Assembly: GCA_022548915.1 (NCBI GenBank)
Contig: JAKZES010000018.1
Span: 1 to 64,000 of the forward strand
Source of the DNA: Verrucomicrobiaceae bacterium E54
GTDB taxonomy: Bacteria; Verrucomicrobiota; Verrucomicrobiia; Verrucomicrobiales; Akkermansiaceae
Direction: 5' to 3'
DNA: 64,000 nucleotides
Position 1 is the stretch's first letter. Every line of letters begins with the position of its first letter. The notes below the pieces were generated by a model that searched no databases, was not told where the DNA came from, and worked only from the letters and a program-made list of their open reading frames with translations. This document shows, piece after piece, positions 8,915-17,233 of the stretch. The translations under genes and the position numbers were made by a program.

Positions 8915-9313
8915 ATGAAAATGCTCCTGCTGCCGATGCTCATCGTGCTTTTCGCCTCGTGCGCCAGCCGGCCGGTCGAGCGCTACGCCATGGTCACCGG
9001 TCTGCGCCCGGAAAAGGAAACCCGCTACCGGGAGCTCCACGCCAAGCCGTGGCCTACGGTCATTGCCAGGTTGCGCGAATGCCGCATCCGCAACTACTCC
9101 ATTCACCGCACCGAGATCGGGGGACGACCGTATCTCTTCAGCTACTTCGAATATGTCGGCGATGACTTCGAGGCCGACATGGCGAAGATGGCGGCGGATC
9201 CCGAAACCCAGCGCTGGTGGAAGGAGACCGACCCCTGCCAACGGCCGCTGCCCGAAGCCCTGAAGAAGGGTGAGATCTGGACGATGGCCGAGGAGGTGTT
9301 CTGGACGCCGTGA
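8915..9313 (+). CDS. L-rhamnose mutarotase-like lipoprotein
   Basis: The 132-residue product has a lipoprotein signal (MKMLLLPMLIVLFASC, lipobox cysteine at about 16). The mature part resembles the L-rhamnose mutarotase family (RhaM/DUF718): LRPEKETRYRELHAKPWPTVIARLRECRIRNYSIHR, with the family's His, and a closing E.F. Known members interconvert sugar anomers in the cytoplasm; a lipid-anchored version would act at the envelope, close to the symporter encoded 20 bp upstream. The C-terminal WWKETDPCQRPL matches the family end. The substrate sugar is not identifiable. Confidence 0.75.
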   Translation: MKMLLLPMLIVLFASCASRPVERYAMVTGLRPEKETRYRELHAKPWPTVIARLRECRIRNYSIHRTEIGGRPYLFSYFEYVGDDFEADMAKMAADPETQRWWKETDPCQRPLPEALKKGEIWTMAEEVFWTP

Positions 9314-9328
9314 TGCGATCGTGTGAGG

Positions 9329-9730
9329 TCACCACGCCGCCGCATCGAAGTAGACGTATCCGTCTTGCCACCCGACGAGGACTCGCTGGTCGGGCCCGGA
9401 ACTGCAGTAGCGCGGCAGACCTTCCGGAGACCACCAGGAGGGCCCGTGCGACCACGAAATAATCTCTGCGGGATGATCCTCCGTGACGACCTTCTTTGCC
9501 CCAACCTTCAGTGCATACTCTCGAAGCTCCGATTCCGGGATCTTCGCCCGCACCAGCCGGACAAAGTCTCCATTCCAATGGTCCCGGTAGAACTCCTGAA
9601 TGTCCGCCGCCCCTGTGGGAAGAGTCCTCACCGCCTTCGAGGGCAAAAACCTGTCGGCAACAAGAATGCCGCACACGCCGAGACCCAGGAGAACCGCGAT
9701 CCAGAGAATCGTTCGCCTCTTCCCTCTCAT
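9329..9730 (-). CDS. Hypothetical membrane-anchored protein
   Basis: This is a 133-residue product with one N-terminal hydrophobic helix (about residues 8-26) after a basic start, and a soluble remainder probably facing the periplasm. No domain is recognised. It begins 6 bp after the homocysteine-methyltransferase-like gene, so it sits at the end of that leftward operon, although no functional link is visible. Confidence 0.6.
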   Translation of the reverse strand: MRGKRRTILWIAVLLGLGVCGILVADRFLPSKAVRTLPTGAADIQEFYRDHWNGDFVRLVRAKIPESELREYALKVGAKKVVTEDHPAEIISWSHGPSWWSPEGLPRYCSSGPDQRVLVGWQDGYVYFDAAAW

Positions 9731-9736
9731 AACAGA

Positions 9737-10615
9737 TCAAACCCGCGCCATCGCGGCGAGGTGGGCGGGCGAGGTGCCGCAGCAGCCGCCGATGATGTGG
9801 ATGCCCAGTTCGCGAAGCTTGCGGGCAAGCTCGGCCATGTCCTCCGGTGTGGCGTCGTAAACCACACCCCCGTCGGCGTTGCGCGGTGCTCCGGCGTTCG
9901 GCTGAAGGATGGTCGGAATGTCACCGGCAGCGGCAACGATCTGCTCGCCGAGCTTGAGGTAGTTTTCCAAGGAGAGGTCGGTGCCGCAGTTCGAGCCCAC
10001 GATCGAGGCTCCGGCATCGCATGCCGCCCGGATTGCATCGGCCACCGTGGTGCCCATCATGGTGCGGAACTCCCCACCACTATCCTGGAAGGCGTAGGTC
10101 GCCACGACGGGGAGATCGGTGACCTGCCTCGCCGTCTTCACTCCGACGGTCAACTCGGCGGGGTCGCTCATGGTCTCGACGAGAATGGCATCCGCCCCGC
10201 CCGCCGCCAGCGCCTCGATTTGCTCGCGGAAGATGGCTTCGAGTTCTTCGGTGGTGGTTTCACCCATCGGCTCGAGAAAATCGCCGAAGGGGCCGACGTC
10301 GCCCAGCACCCAGCCGTCGGGACCGGCGGCGTCTGCGGCGATCTTCGCGGCGAGGCGGTTCCATTCCGCTGTGTGACCGCCTTCCCCATGCCGTTCCAGC
10401 ATGCTGCGGGTGCCGCCGAAGCTGTTGGTGATGATCAGGCGGCAGCCGGCATCGCGATAGTCCTGGTGGACGGCGCGGATGTCGTCCGGGCGTTCGGCGT
10501 TCCAGCGCATCCCGCATTCGCCGGGGGACATCCCGCGCTGAATCAGCTGGGTGCCCATGGCCCCGTCGCAGGTGAGCGGCTCAGCGAGGCAGGCCTGGTC
10601 GAGTGGCGTCTTCAT
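9737..10615 (-). CDS. Homocysteine S-methyltransferase-like protein
   Basis: The 292-residue product matches the Zn-dependent homocysteine S-methyltransferase fold (N-terminal module of MetH, BHMT). It opens with LTCDGAMGTQLIQRG and keeps the three zinc cysteines in GSNCG and GGCCGT. It is only as long as the single domain, with no folate or B12 modules. The stand-alone corrinoid protein is encoded 13 bp upstream in the same operon, so the pair resembles a split MetH in which the carrier's methyl group could go to homocysteine or another thiol. Acceptor identity is inferred. Confidence 0.85.
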   Translation of the reverse strand: MKTPLDQACLAEPLTCDGAMGTQLIQRGMSPGECGMRWNAERPDDIRAVHQDYRDAGCRLIITNSFGGTRSMLERHGEGGHTAEWNRLAAKIAADAAGPDGWVLGDVGPFGDFLEPMGETTTEELEAIFREQIEALAAGGADAILVETMSDPAELTVGVKTARQVTDLPVVATYAFQDSGGEFRTMMGTTVADAIRAACDAGASIVGSNCGTDLSLENYLKLGEQIVAAAGDIPTILQPNAGAPRNADGGVVYDATPEDMAELARKLRELGIHIIGGCCGTSPAHLAAMARV

Positions 10616-10628
10616 GGGATCGGGAGGT

Positions 10629-11261
10629 TCAGGACTTGGCGAGTTCGAGCGCGAGATCCACCGCGCTGGCCGCGTCCTGGCTGTAGCCGTCGGCGCCGAT
10701 CTCCTCGCAGTAGGCCTGGGTCACCGGTGCGCCCCCGACCATCACACGGACCGCCGACACGTCGGAGCCGCGGATGGCTTCGACGGTGGTCTTCATCGCG
10801 GGCATGGTGGTGGTCAGCAGCGCCGACAGGCAGACGAGTTGGGCATTGTGCTCGCGGGCGGCTGCCACGAACTGATCCGGCGAGACATTCGTCCCGAGGT
10901 CGACGACCCCGAAGTTGGCGCCCTTGAGCATCATCGCGACCAGGTTCTTGCCGATGTCGTGCAGGTCGCCCTGAACCGTGCCGATGACCGCGGTGAATTC
11001 CGGTTTCACGCCGGCATCGGCGAGCAGCGGCTCGAGGATGCCCATGCACTCCTTCATCGCACGTGCGGCGATGAGCATCTCGGGAACGAAGACTTCGTTC
11101 TTTTTGAACTTCTCCCCGATGGCGCTCATCCCGGGGACGAGGCCCTGCTCGACAATGTCGAGGGGCGCGGTCCCTTCGGCCAGAAGGTCCTCGACGATCT
11201 GCTTGGCGTCCTTGCGCTTTCCGGATTCAACGGCTTTCGAGAGGTCGGCGAATGTGCTCAT
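10629..11261 (-). CDS. Corrinoid (B12-binding) methyl carrier protein
   Basis: The 210-residue protein is built like MtaC/MtbC/MttC and the B12 module of MetH. An N-terminal helical cap (about 1-85) is followed by a Rossmann-like domain with GDLHDIGKN, whose His101 is the lower cobalt ligand, and then by CLSALLTTT and MVGGAP motifs. It carries a methyl group on cobalt between two methyltransferases. It lies between a membrane protein gene and the homocysteine-methyltransferase-like gene. The URO-D-fold proteins and the activase at 860-7081 are the obvious partners. Confidence 0.92.
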   Translation of the reverse strand: MSTFADLSKAVESGKRKDAKQIVEDLLAEGTAPLDIVEQGLVPGMSAIGEKFKKNEVFVPEMLIAARAMKECMGILEPLLADAGVKPEFTAVIGTVQGDLHDIGKNLVAMMLKGANFGVVDLGTNVSPDQFVAAAREHNAQLVCLSALLTTTMPAMKTTVEAIRGSDVSAVRVMVGGAPVTQAYCEEIGADGYSQDAASAVDLALELAKS

Positions 11262-11276
11262 GATGAATGGGAGGGA

Positions 11277-11816
11277 TCAGGGTTGGGTCGAGGCGACGGC
11301 AGGCACCCGCGTGGGGCGGGTGGCGAGATGCAGGACCAGTGTGAAAAGGGCGACGAAGCCCCAGTCGCCGAGCACCGTGCCGCGCAGGAACGGCAGGCCG
11401 GCGGCGTAGCACTCGGCGAGTCCCGCGGGATTCTTTGCGTAGGGGACACCGGCCAGATTGAGGCCGGTCAGCCAGACTCCGAAGTTGCTCACCAGGTAGA
11501 AGAAGAAGGGGGTGGCGATGGTCAGCGCGAGCCTTGGCTTCCAGCTTCGCTCGCGGATGGCGAGGGCGCCGAGGCCGATCAGGAGAAAGGCGGTCCAGTC
11601 GATGAGCCGGGGCCAGTGGAAGGCGGCGTAGCCGTACCAGTGATTGAGCACGAGGTCGCTGACGAACAGCACGGCCAGGGGCACCCACAGCGCGTGACGC
11701 TTTCCGAGATGGAACCCGGCGATCAGGGCGAAGGCTCCGATCGGCGCGAAGTTTTCCGGATGGGGAAACAGCCGGAAGGCGACCATGGCGGCAACGAGGG
11801 CGAGGATCAGGGGCAT
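11277..11816 (-). CDS. Multi-spanning membrane protein (DUF6580-like)
   Basis: The product is about 179 residues with five or six hydrophobic segments, opening MPLILALVAAMVAFRLFPHPENFAPIGAFALIAG. It resembles the DUF6580 family, small membrane proteins of unknown function that look like substrate-binding subunits of vitamin uptake systems. An ATG at 11870 would add 18 residues that look non-helical; neither start has a clear ribosome-binding site. It ends 15 bp before the corrinoid protein gene, so a role in cobamide or precursor supply is attractive but unproven. Confidence 0.65.
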   Translation of the reverse strand: MPLILALVAAMVAFRLFPHPENFAPIGAFALIAGFHLGKRHALWVPLAVLFVSDLVLNHWYGYAAFHWPRLIDWTAFLLIGLGALAIRERSWKPRLALTIATPFFFYLVSNFGVWLTGLNLAGVPYAKNPAGLAECYAAGLPFLRGTVLGDWGFVALFTLVLHLATRPTRVPAVASTQP

Positions 11817-11923
11817 GGCGGGTCGGGGTTGTGAGCGGTCAGGATGGCAGAATCCGTGGAGTCGGGTCATGCGGAATCCGCCGATTTTCTGGTGATATTC
11901 TCTGCTGCGGGATCGGGTGGGAT

Positions 11924-12658
11924 TCATTTCTCCGAGGCCGGATCCGCGCGCATCACGGCTTCGTCGGGTGAATGACCGAGCAGTTCGCCCGGCCGGATGG
12001 TCTGGAAGCGTTCGTCGTCCCACGGGCCGTGCAGCAGGTCGCGGAGCAGGGCCGGGTCACCCTTGAGGTGCTCGAAGCGCCATCCCATCGATTCCGCACA
12101 GCGGCGGGTGTAGTCCGCCTCGCGGCCGGCATTCGGGGTTCCGAGGTCGATGAAGGTGGCGGTGTCGTAGGTCGCCCAGGTGGCCTCCTCGCTCTCGATC
12201 AGAAAATCGACGTCCTCGGCCTCGAACTGCTTCGAGAGTTCCTCGCGCATCATCGCCAGCCGGTCCGGTCCGGGCACCCGGCGGGCCCGGTTCCAGCCCG
12301 GGGTGTAGTGGTAGCATCCGGGACAGGCCCTCTGGCGCTCCGCGTAGCTTTCCTTGCTGCCGAGAAAGACGGTGATGCAGTCGTGCGCCCGCGGGATCAC
12401 CAGCGGGTGCCGCCCCGCTTGAAGGCCCGCGGTGCCGAGTCCGCACAGCCCGTAGGCGAGGATGATCGCGGCGATGTCGTCGCGCCCGTCCATGGCATCG
12501 ATCGCCTGCTGCAGGGTCACCCGCATCCGGTCGGGCTGATCGTGCAGGCCGATCTCCAGAAAGCGCGTCACCCGGAGGTGCCGGGCCTTCCCGGCCAGCA
12601 TGTCGATCTCGTCGCGGAACACCTCGCAGGCAATCAGCGCAGCGGGAGGGGCATCCAT
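11924..12658 (-). CDS. DUF1638 family protein
   Basis: The 244-residue product has the DUF1638 layout: an early ALIACEVFRDEI, a central AIILAYGLCGLGTAGLQ segment, IPRAHDCITVFLGSKE, and conserved Cys in RACPGCYHYT. The biochemical function of the family is not established; members often sit beside corrinoid methyltransferase genes, as here. The ATG at 12658 was chosen because upstream sequence in frame looks non-coding. It is the first gene of the leftward operon leading to the corrinoid protein. Its cysteines could bind metal. Confidence 0.75.
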   Translation of the reverse strand: MDAPPAALIACEVFRDEIDMLAGKARHLRVTRFLEIGLHDQPDRMRVTLQQAIDAMDGRDDIAAIILAYGLCGLGTAGLQAGRHPLVIPRAHDCITVFLGSKESYAERQRACPGCYHYTPGWNRARRVPGPDRLAMMREELSKQFEAEDVDFLIESEEATWATYDTATFIDLGTPNAGREADYTRRCAESMGWRFEHLKGDPALLRDLLHGPWDDERFQTIRPGELLGHSPDEAVMRADPASEK

Positions 12659-12787
12659 GGCACCCCTCACGACAACGGATGCAGCGCACGATGGCGAGGA
12701 AATTGATGCCCGCACGAGTCACTCGCCACCGCAGTCCAAATCCCAACCTGATGTGGAATTGCAGTCGCGTTCCGATTTGCGACCATC

Positions 12788-12973
12788 ATGAACATGATCC
12801 GAATCATCGAAGACAACCAAGCGACGCCGATCTGCCCCCATTGCGAGACGAAGATCCACGAAGTCGTGGCGAGGAAAATCGGCGGCAATCTCGGCGTCCG
12901 TTACATCTATTTTTGTCGGGACTGCCGCAAGGTGCTCGGCGTTTCACACCGCAAGGGATTCTGGATGGGCTGA
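12788..12973 (+). CDS. Small zinc-ribbon protein
   Basis: This 61-residue protein has two CxxC pairs, CPHC near residue 16 and CRDC near residue 43, the pattern of a single zinc ribbon. It is divergent from the DUF1638 gene. The function is unknown; it could bind nucleic acid or protein. A second in-frame ATG six bases downstream (MIRIIE) is an alternative start. Confidence 0.65.
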   Translation: MNMIRIIEDNQATPICPHCETKIHEVVARKIGGNLGVRYIYFCRDCRKVLGVSHRKGFWMG

Positions 12974-12983
12974 TCTGAAGGGT

Positions 12984-14390
12984 TCAGGCCCGGGGAGTCG
13001 CCGGTGGGCTGTCATGGGTCCACATGTTCTCAAGTTCCTCCAGCGTGCGGCCCTTGGTTTCCGGCACCAGCCGGATCATCACGATCACCAGCACCAGGCA
13101 GAAGCCGGCGTAGATGAAGAACGGGAAGCCCTGGTGGAAGCGTTCCACCAGCCACGGGTTCTCGTCCATCATCGGGAAGGTCTGGGAGACGATGAAGTTC
13201 GCGACCCACAGGCCGAAGGCGGCAATCGCCATGGCGCGCCCACGGATCCGGGTCGGGAAAATTTCCGAGAGGATCACCCAGGTGACCGGCCCGACCGAAA
13301 CCGCGAAGCACGCGATGTAGCCGAGCATGAAGACGAGCAGCCAGCTACCGATGGCCTGGGTGGTCGCCGCCAGTCCGATCGCCGCCAGGCACAGGCCCAT
13401 GCCCGCGGCGCCGACGATCATCAGCGGCCGCCGCCCGAGGCGGTCGACGGTCCAGATCGCGAGCACGGTGAAGGCGAGGTTGACCGCGCCGACGAGCACC
13501 GTCTGCAGCAGCGCGACATCCGTCTCCGCGCCGGCCACCGACTTGAGGATCTCGGGGGCGTAGTAGAGGAAGACATTGATTCCGGTGACCTGCTGGAGCA
13601 CCGCCAGCAGCACGCCGATGACGAGGACGCGGCGCATTCCCGGCCGCAGAAGTTGACGAAGCGAGGAACTCTCCTCGGCCAGCGTCGCACCGATGGCATC
13701 GGCCTCCCGCGCGGCGTGGGCGGCGCCGTGGACCCGGGCCAGCACCCGTCGGGCGGCGCTTTCCCGGCCCTGTTTGAGCAGGAAACGGGGGCTTTCGGGA
13801 ACGACCAGCATGAGGCCCAACAGCAGGACGGCCGGCACCGCCTCGGAGGCGAACATCCAGCGCCATCCGGTCTCGAGGTTCCAGCTTTCGTCGCCGCCAC
13901 GGGCGATGAAGTAGTTCACGAAGTAGACCACCAGCATGCCGGAGATGATGGCGAACTGGTTGAGCGAGACCATCCGCCCGCGGATGGCGGCCGGGCTGAT
14001 CTCGGCGATGTACATCGGGCTGGTCATCGAGGCGATCCCGACTCCGAGTCCTCCCAGCGAGCGGTAGAGGACGAATTCCTCGAAGGTCCGCGGCAGGGCC
14101 GTGCCGATCGCCGAGGCGAGGAAAAGCAGCGCCGCGATCAGCAGGGCGGTGCGCCGCCCGAGCCGGTCGTTGATTTCCCCGGCGAAGGCGACCCCGACGA
14201 AGCAGCCGACCAGCGCGCTCGACGCCGCCCAGCCCTTGGCGGTGGCATCGAGCTCGAAGTGCTGCTGCAGGAAGCCGATGGCGCCACTGATCACCGCGGT
14301 GTCGTAGCCGAAGAGCAGTCCGCCGAGCGTGGCCACCCCGCAGACAAGGACGAGGTAGGGCGTGGAGCCGCGGTCGTTGGACGCCTGCAC
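12984..14390 (-). CDS. MFS sugar porter
   Basis: The 468-residue, 12-helix transporter of the sugar porter family (XylE/GalP type) shows FGYDTAVISGAIG in helix 1, the loop motif DRLGRRT, PESPRFLLKQGR after helix 6, DRLGRRPLM in the second half, and the C-terminal PETKGRTLEELE. It most likely imports a monosaccharide by proton symport. It is the last gene of the leftward glycan operon, starting 7 bp after a URO-D-fold gene. The organism thus has both a sodium symporter (18558-20525) and this porter in one operon, perhaps for an oligosaccharide and its product sugar. Confidence 0.9.
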   Translation of the reverse strand: MQASNDRGSTPYLVLVCGVATLGGLLFGYDTAVISGAIGFLQQHFELDATAKGWAASSALVGCFVGVAFAGEINDRLGRRTALLIAALLFLASAIGTALPRTFEEFVLYRSLGGLGVGIASMTSPMYIAEISPAAIRGRMVSLNQFAIISGMLVVYFVNYFIARGGDESWNLETGWRWMFASEAVPAVLLLGLMLVVPESPRFLLKQGRESAARRVLARVHGAAHAAREADAIGATLAEESSSLRQLLRPGMRRVLVIGVLLAVLQQVTGINVFLYYAPEILKSVAGAETDVALLQTVLVGAVNLAFTVLAIWTVDRLGRRPLMIVGAAGMGLCLAAIGLAATTQAIGSWLLVFMLGYIACFAVSVGPVTWVILSEIFPTRIRGRAMAIAAFGLWVANFIVSQTFPMMDENPWLVERFHQGFPFFIYAGFCLVLVIVMIRLVPETKGRTLEELENMWTHDSPPATPRA

Positions 14391-14397
14391 GATCGGG

Positions 14398-15669
14398 TCA
14401 GGGAAGCGGCCCTCCTCCGTAGCTGTCCTTCACCGCCCGGTACATCGCGAGCATGTTCTCGGTCGGGGTCGGGGCTTGAATGTTGTGGATGTTGTTGAAG
14501 ACGAAGCCGCCGCCCTGGTTGAAGATGCGGATGCGTTCGCTGACTTCCTGATAGACCTCCTCCGGGGTGCCGAAGGGCAGGGTTTGCTGGGTATCGACCC
14601 CGCCGCCCCAGACCGTCAGGCGGTCGCCGTACTTCCGCTTGAAGGCCTCCGCCTCCATGCCCGCCGCCGAGCACTGCACCGGGTTGAGAATGTCGACGCC
14701 GATCTCTATCAGGTCCTCGACGATGGCCCCGACCGCCCCGTCGGTGTGGAAGAAGGTCTTCCACGAGGTGTTCTCGTGCACCCATTTGTTCATCTGCCGG
14801 TAAAAAGGTTTCCACAGGGTGCGGAACAGTTCGGGGGAGACCAGCAGCCCCTCCTGGCCACCGAAGTCGGTGCCGCTGATGATGATCGCGTCGAGCTTGT
14901 CGCCGACGGCCTGCCGCAGCAGCTCCATATTGCGGAGCGCGGCCTTGGTCTGGAGTTCGTAGATGCCCCGGATGTAGTCGGGCTCGAGCAGCAGGTATTC
15001 GTACCAGAGGTTCGGGTCGCGCAGGCCCTTGGGTTCGATGAGATTCTCGCCCGGGACGAAGGCGACGTCGCCGAGTCCGCCCTGGCCGAAGTTCATCACC
15101 AGTCCGTATTCGGTCTCGTCGTGGATGCGGGTGGCCTCGCGCTCGAAGTGCGCGAGGTCCTCCTCGTCGAACTCGCCGAAGGACTCCGCCCAATCGTTCG
15201 GATCGAGGGTGTCATCGTCGATCGGCTGCTGGCGGACGATCGCATCGAAGTAGTAACCGCCCTTCGGCAGCCGGCCCGACGGCTTCGCGCTGCGGTCGCC
15301 CTTCGGATAGACGAGGATGTCGCCGTTGGTGTCCTCGGTGTACTCGAACTGCTTCGAGATCCGCACCTCGGTGCCGTCCTGCAGCCGCCACGGCTTCCAG
15401 CCCTCGTTCTTGAAACCGAAGATCGTCGACCGGCCCCACAGTCCGACGACATCGACGCCCAGCGCCCGGCGCACGTCCTCATCGACGAAACCGAGCAGCT
15501 GATAGGGTTCGTGGACCTTCGGCGGCTCGGCGGGCAGTCCCAGACCCTCGCGCAGCCGCGTGTAGGCGGTGGCCGAAATGCCGGTGACCCAGGTCGCTCC
15601 CAAATCCATGCAGACCCGGTCGGGTTGCCGGTGGTCCAGAGTCGCTGCCAGCCGTTCGCGAGAGGTCAT
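14398..15669 (-). CDS. URO-D-fold protein in the glycan operon
   Basis: The 423-residue URO-D superfamily member begins MTSRERLAATLDHRQPDRVCMDLG. The His-x-Cys zinc motif of methyltransferase relatives is changed to FFHTDGA (Asp for Cys), and the C-terminal site reads GGGFVFNNIHNIQ. The metal site may therefore be altered, and the chemistry may differ from the paralogues at 2419-7081. The HemE arginine motif is absent. It sits between a sulfatase and a sugar porter inside a leftward operon controlled by a LacI-like operator, suggesting action on a modified sugar. The gap of 130 bp to the sulfatase stop is larger than the others in the operon. Confidence 0.78.
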   Translation of the reverse strand: MTSRERLAATLDHRQPDRVCMDLGATWVTGISATAYTRLREGLGLPAEPPKVHEPYQLLGFVDEDVRRALGVDVVGLWGRSTIFGFKNEGWKPWRLQDGTEVRISKQFEYTEDTNGDILVYPKGDRSAKPSGRLPKGGYYFDAIVRQQPIDDDTLDPNDWAESFGEFDEEDLAHFEREATRIHDETEYGLVMNFGQGGLGDVAFVPGENLIEPKGLRDPNLWYEYLLLEPDYIRGIYELQTKAALRNMELLRQAVGDKLDAIIISGTDFGGQEGLLVSPELFRTLWKPFYRQMNKWVHENTSWKTFFHTDGAVGAIVEDLIEIGVDILNPVQCSAAGMEAEAFKRKYGDRLTVWGGGVDTQQTLPFGTPEEVYQEVSERIRIFNQGGGFVFNNIHNIQAPTPTENMLAMYRAVKDSYGGGPLP

Positions 15670-15799
15670 GAGACGAGGCCCGACTCCATTCAACACGGGA
15701 TGGGCGGCGACCACAAGGAAACGGAGACATTCTTTGCCGGATCCATCCGAGCGCGCGCTCTTCGGAGGAGGAGTGGACGGGCCGCTGGCCTTTGGTCTC

Positions 15800-17227
15800 T
15801 TACTTCTGCGGGCCGGCGGGTAGAACGGCATCGAGCAGTTCCTTCAGCTTGGCGCGGGTGGCGGCATGTTTCTCCGCGGTGGCCAGATTGTAGTACTCGC
15901 CGGGATCTTCGGGATGGCGGTAGAGCTCGATGCCATGGGCGCCCGACGGACCCCACTCGGTGTAGCGCCAGTGGTCGGTGCGCACGCTGCGACCGACCTT
16001 CTTGCCGCGGTTGACCTGGGTGTAGGCCGCCTGCTTTCCGGGGTGTGCCGGATTCTCCAGAATCGGGCGCAGACTGGTGCCTGAGAGAGGGTGGGGTGCC
16101 TGGAGCGAGGCGAGTTCCATGAGCGTCGGGTAGAGGTCGATGAACTCGACGATGGCCGAAGTCTCCTTGCCCATGGCGCCGGAACCGGGAGCCCAAATGA
16201 TCATCGGGGCTCGGGCGCCGAGTTCGAAGACCGTGACCTTGTTCCACCAGTCGTGCTCTCCGAGGTGGTAGCCGTGGTCGCCGACGAGCACGACAATGGT
16301 GTCTTCCCAGAGCTCGAGCCGGTCCATCGCCTCGAGGATGCGACCGACTTGGGCATCGGCAAAGCTCACGCAGGCCTGGTAGGCGCGCTTGAACTCGCGG
16401 CGCTCCGTGTCGGTGAAATGGGCGAAGTCACGGTCGTTGGGAATGGCGAGCGGCTCGCGGGGTGAGCGGTCCGCCGGTGGGTCGGCCAGCCTGGTGCTCC
16501 CCTCGGGATAGCGCTCGAAGTATTCCTTCGGGGCGATGAAGGGGTCGTGGGGTTTGTGCAGGCCGAGGGCGATGAAAAAGGGCTTGTCGGCATGATCCTC
16601 CAACACGCGCAGGGCCTCGGTGGTGTTGAGCCAGTCGGGCTGGGCCGGGTCGCCGCCCTCGGCGGCGCGCCACTCGCACCATTTCAGGCGTCCGTCCGTG
16701 AGGTTCCGGCCTTCGCCGGTGCGACCGATGCGGGGAGCGCCGTTGAGCTTGTCGAAGAAGTGATCCCACGAGGCGGGATCCTGGAAAAGTGCCGGCCGAC
16801 CCTTTGGATCCATGCCGAGGTGGAAGATCTTGCCGATGCCGGCGGTGTACCAGCCGTTCCGGCGGAAGGCCTGCGGTAGGGTGACGAGGTCGGGGAGCTC
16901 CTTGCGGAAGGGGACGGTGTTGCTGACGATGCCGGTCTCGTTCGGACGCAGTCCGGAGAGAAAGGAGGAGCGGCTGGGGTTGCAGACTGGATACTGGACG
17001 TAGGCGCGGCGGAAGAGCATGCCCTTGCCGGCCAGGCGGTCGATGTGGGGCGACGAGACTTCCTCGACGCCGTAGCAGCCGAGTTCGGTGCGCAGGTCGT
17101 CGATCGCGATGAAGAGGACATTCGGTCCGGACGGTGGGGGTGGTCCGGGTTCGGCATGCGCGAACACGGGAAGGACGCAGACCGGGACCAATTTCAGGAG
17201 TCGGTGGAGGAAAGGCGGGCGGTTCAT
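15800..17227 (-). CDS. Secreted S1 family sulfatase
   Basis: The 475-residue formylglycine sulfatase has a signal peptide (about 1-25) and the activation motif CNPSR (Cys82) that becomes formylglycine. Metal-site residues appear in AIDDLR and GDHGYHLGEHDWWNK. The sequence and order of motifs look like the iduronate-2-sulfatase-type subfamily. It would cleave sulfate esters from a glycan outside the cytoplasm. It starts 6 bp after the GH99-like lipoprotein stop, so the two are co-transcribed. No maturase gene (FGE or anSME) is seen in this window. Confidence 0.9.
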   Translation of the reverse strand: MNRPPFLHRLLKLVPVCVLPVFAHAEPGPPPPSGPNVLFIAIDDLRTELGCYGVEEVSSPHIDRLAGKGMLFRRAYVQYPVCNPSRSSFLSGLRPNETGIVSNTVPFRKELPDLVTLPQAFRRNGWYTAGIGKIFHLGMDPKGRPALFQDPASWDHFFDKLNGAPRIGRTGEGRNLTDGRLKWCEWRAAEGGDPAQPDWLNTTEALRVLEDHADKPFFIALGLHKPHDPFIAPKEYFERYPEGSTRLADPPADRSPREPLAIPNDRDFAHFTDTERREFKRAYQACVSFADAQVGRILEAMDRLELWEDTIVVLVGDHGYHLGEHDWWNKVTVFELGARAPMIIWAPGSGAMGKETSAIVEFIDLYPTLMELASLQAPHPLSGTSLRPILENPAHPGKQAAYTQVNRGKKVGRSVRTDHWRYTEWGPSGAHGIELYRHPEDPGEYYNLATAEKHAATRAKLKELLDAVLPAGPQK

Positions 17228-17233
17228 GGGGTT

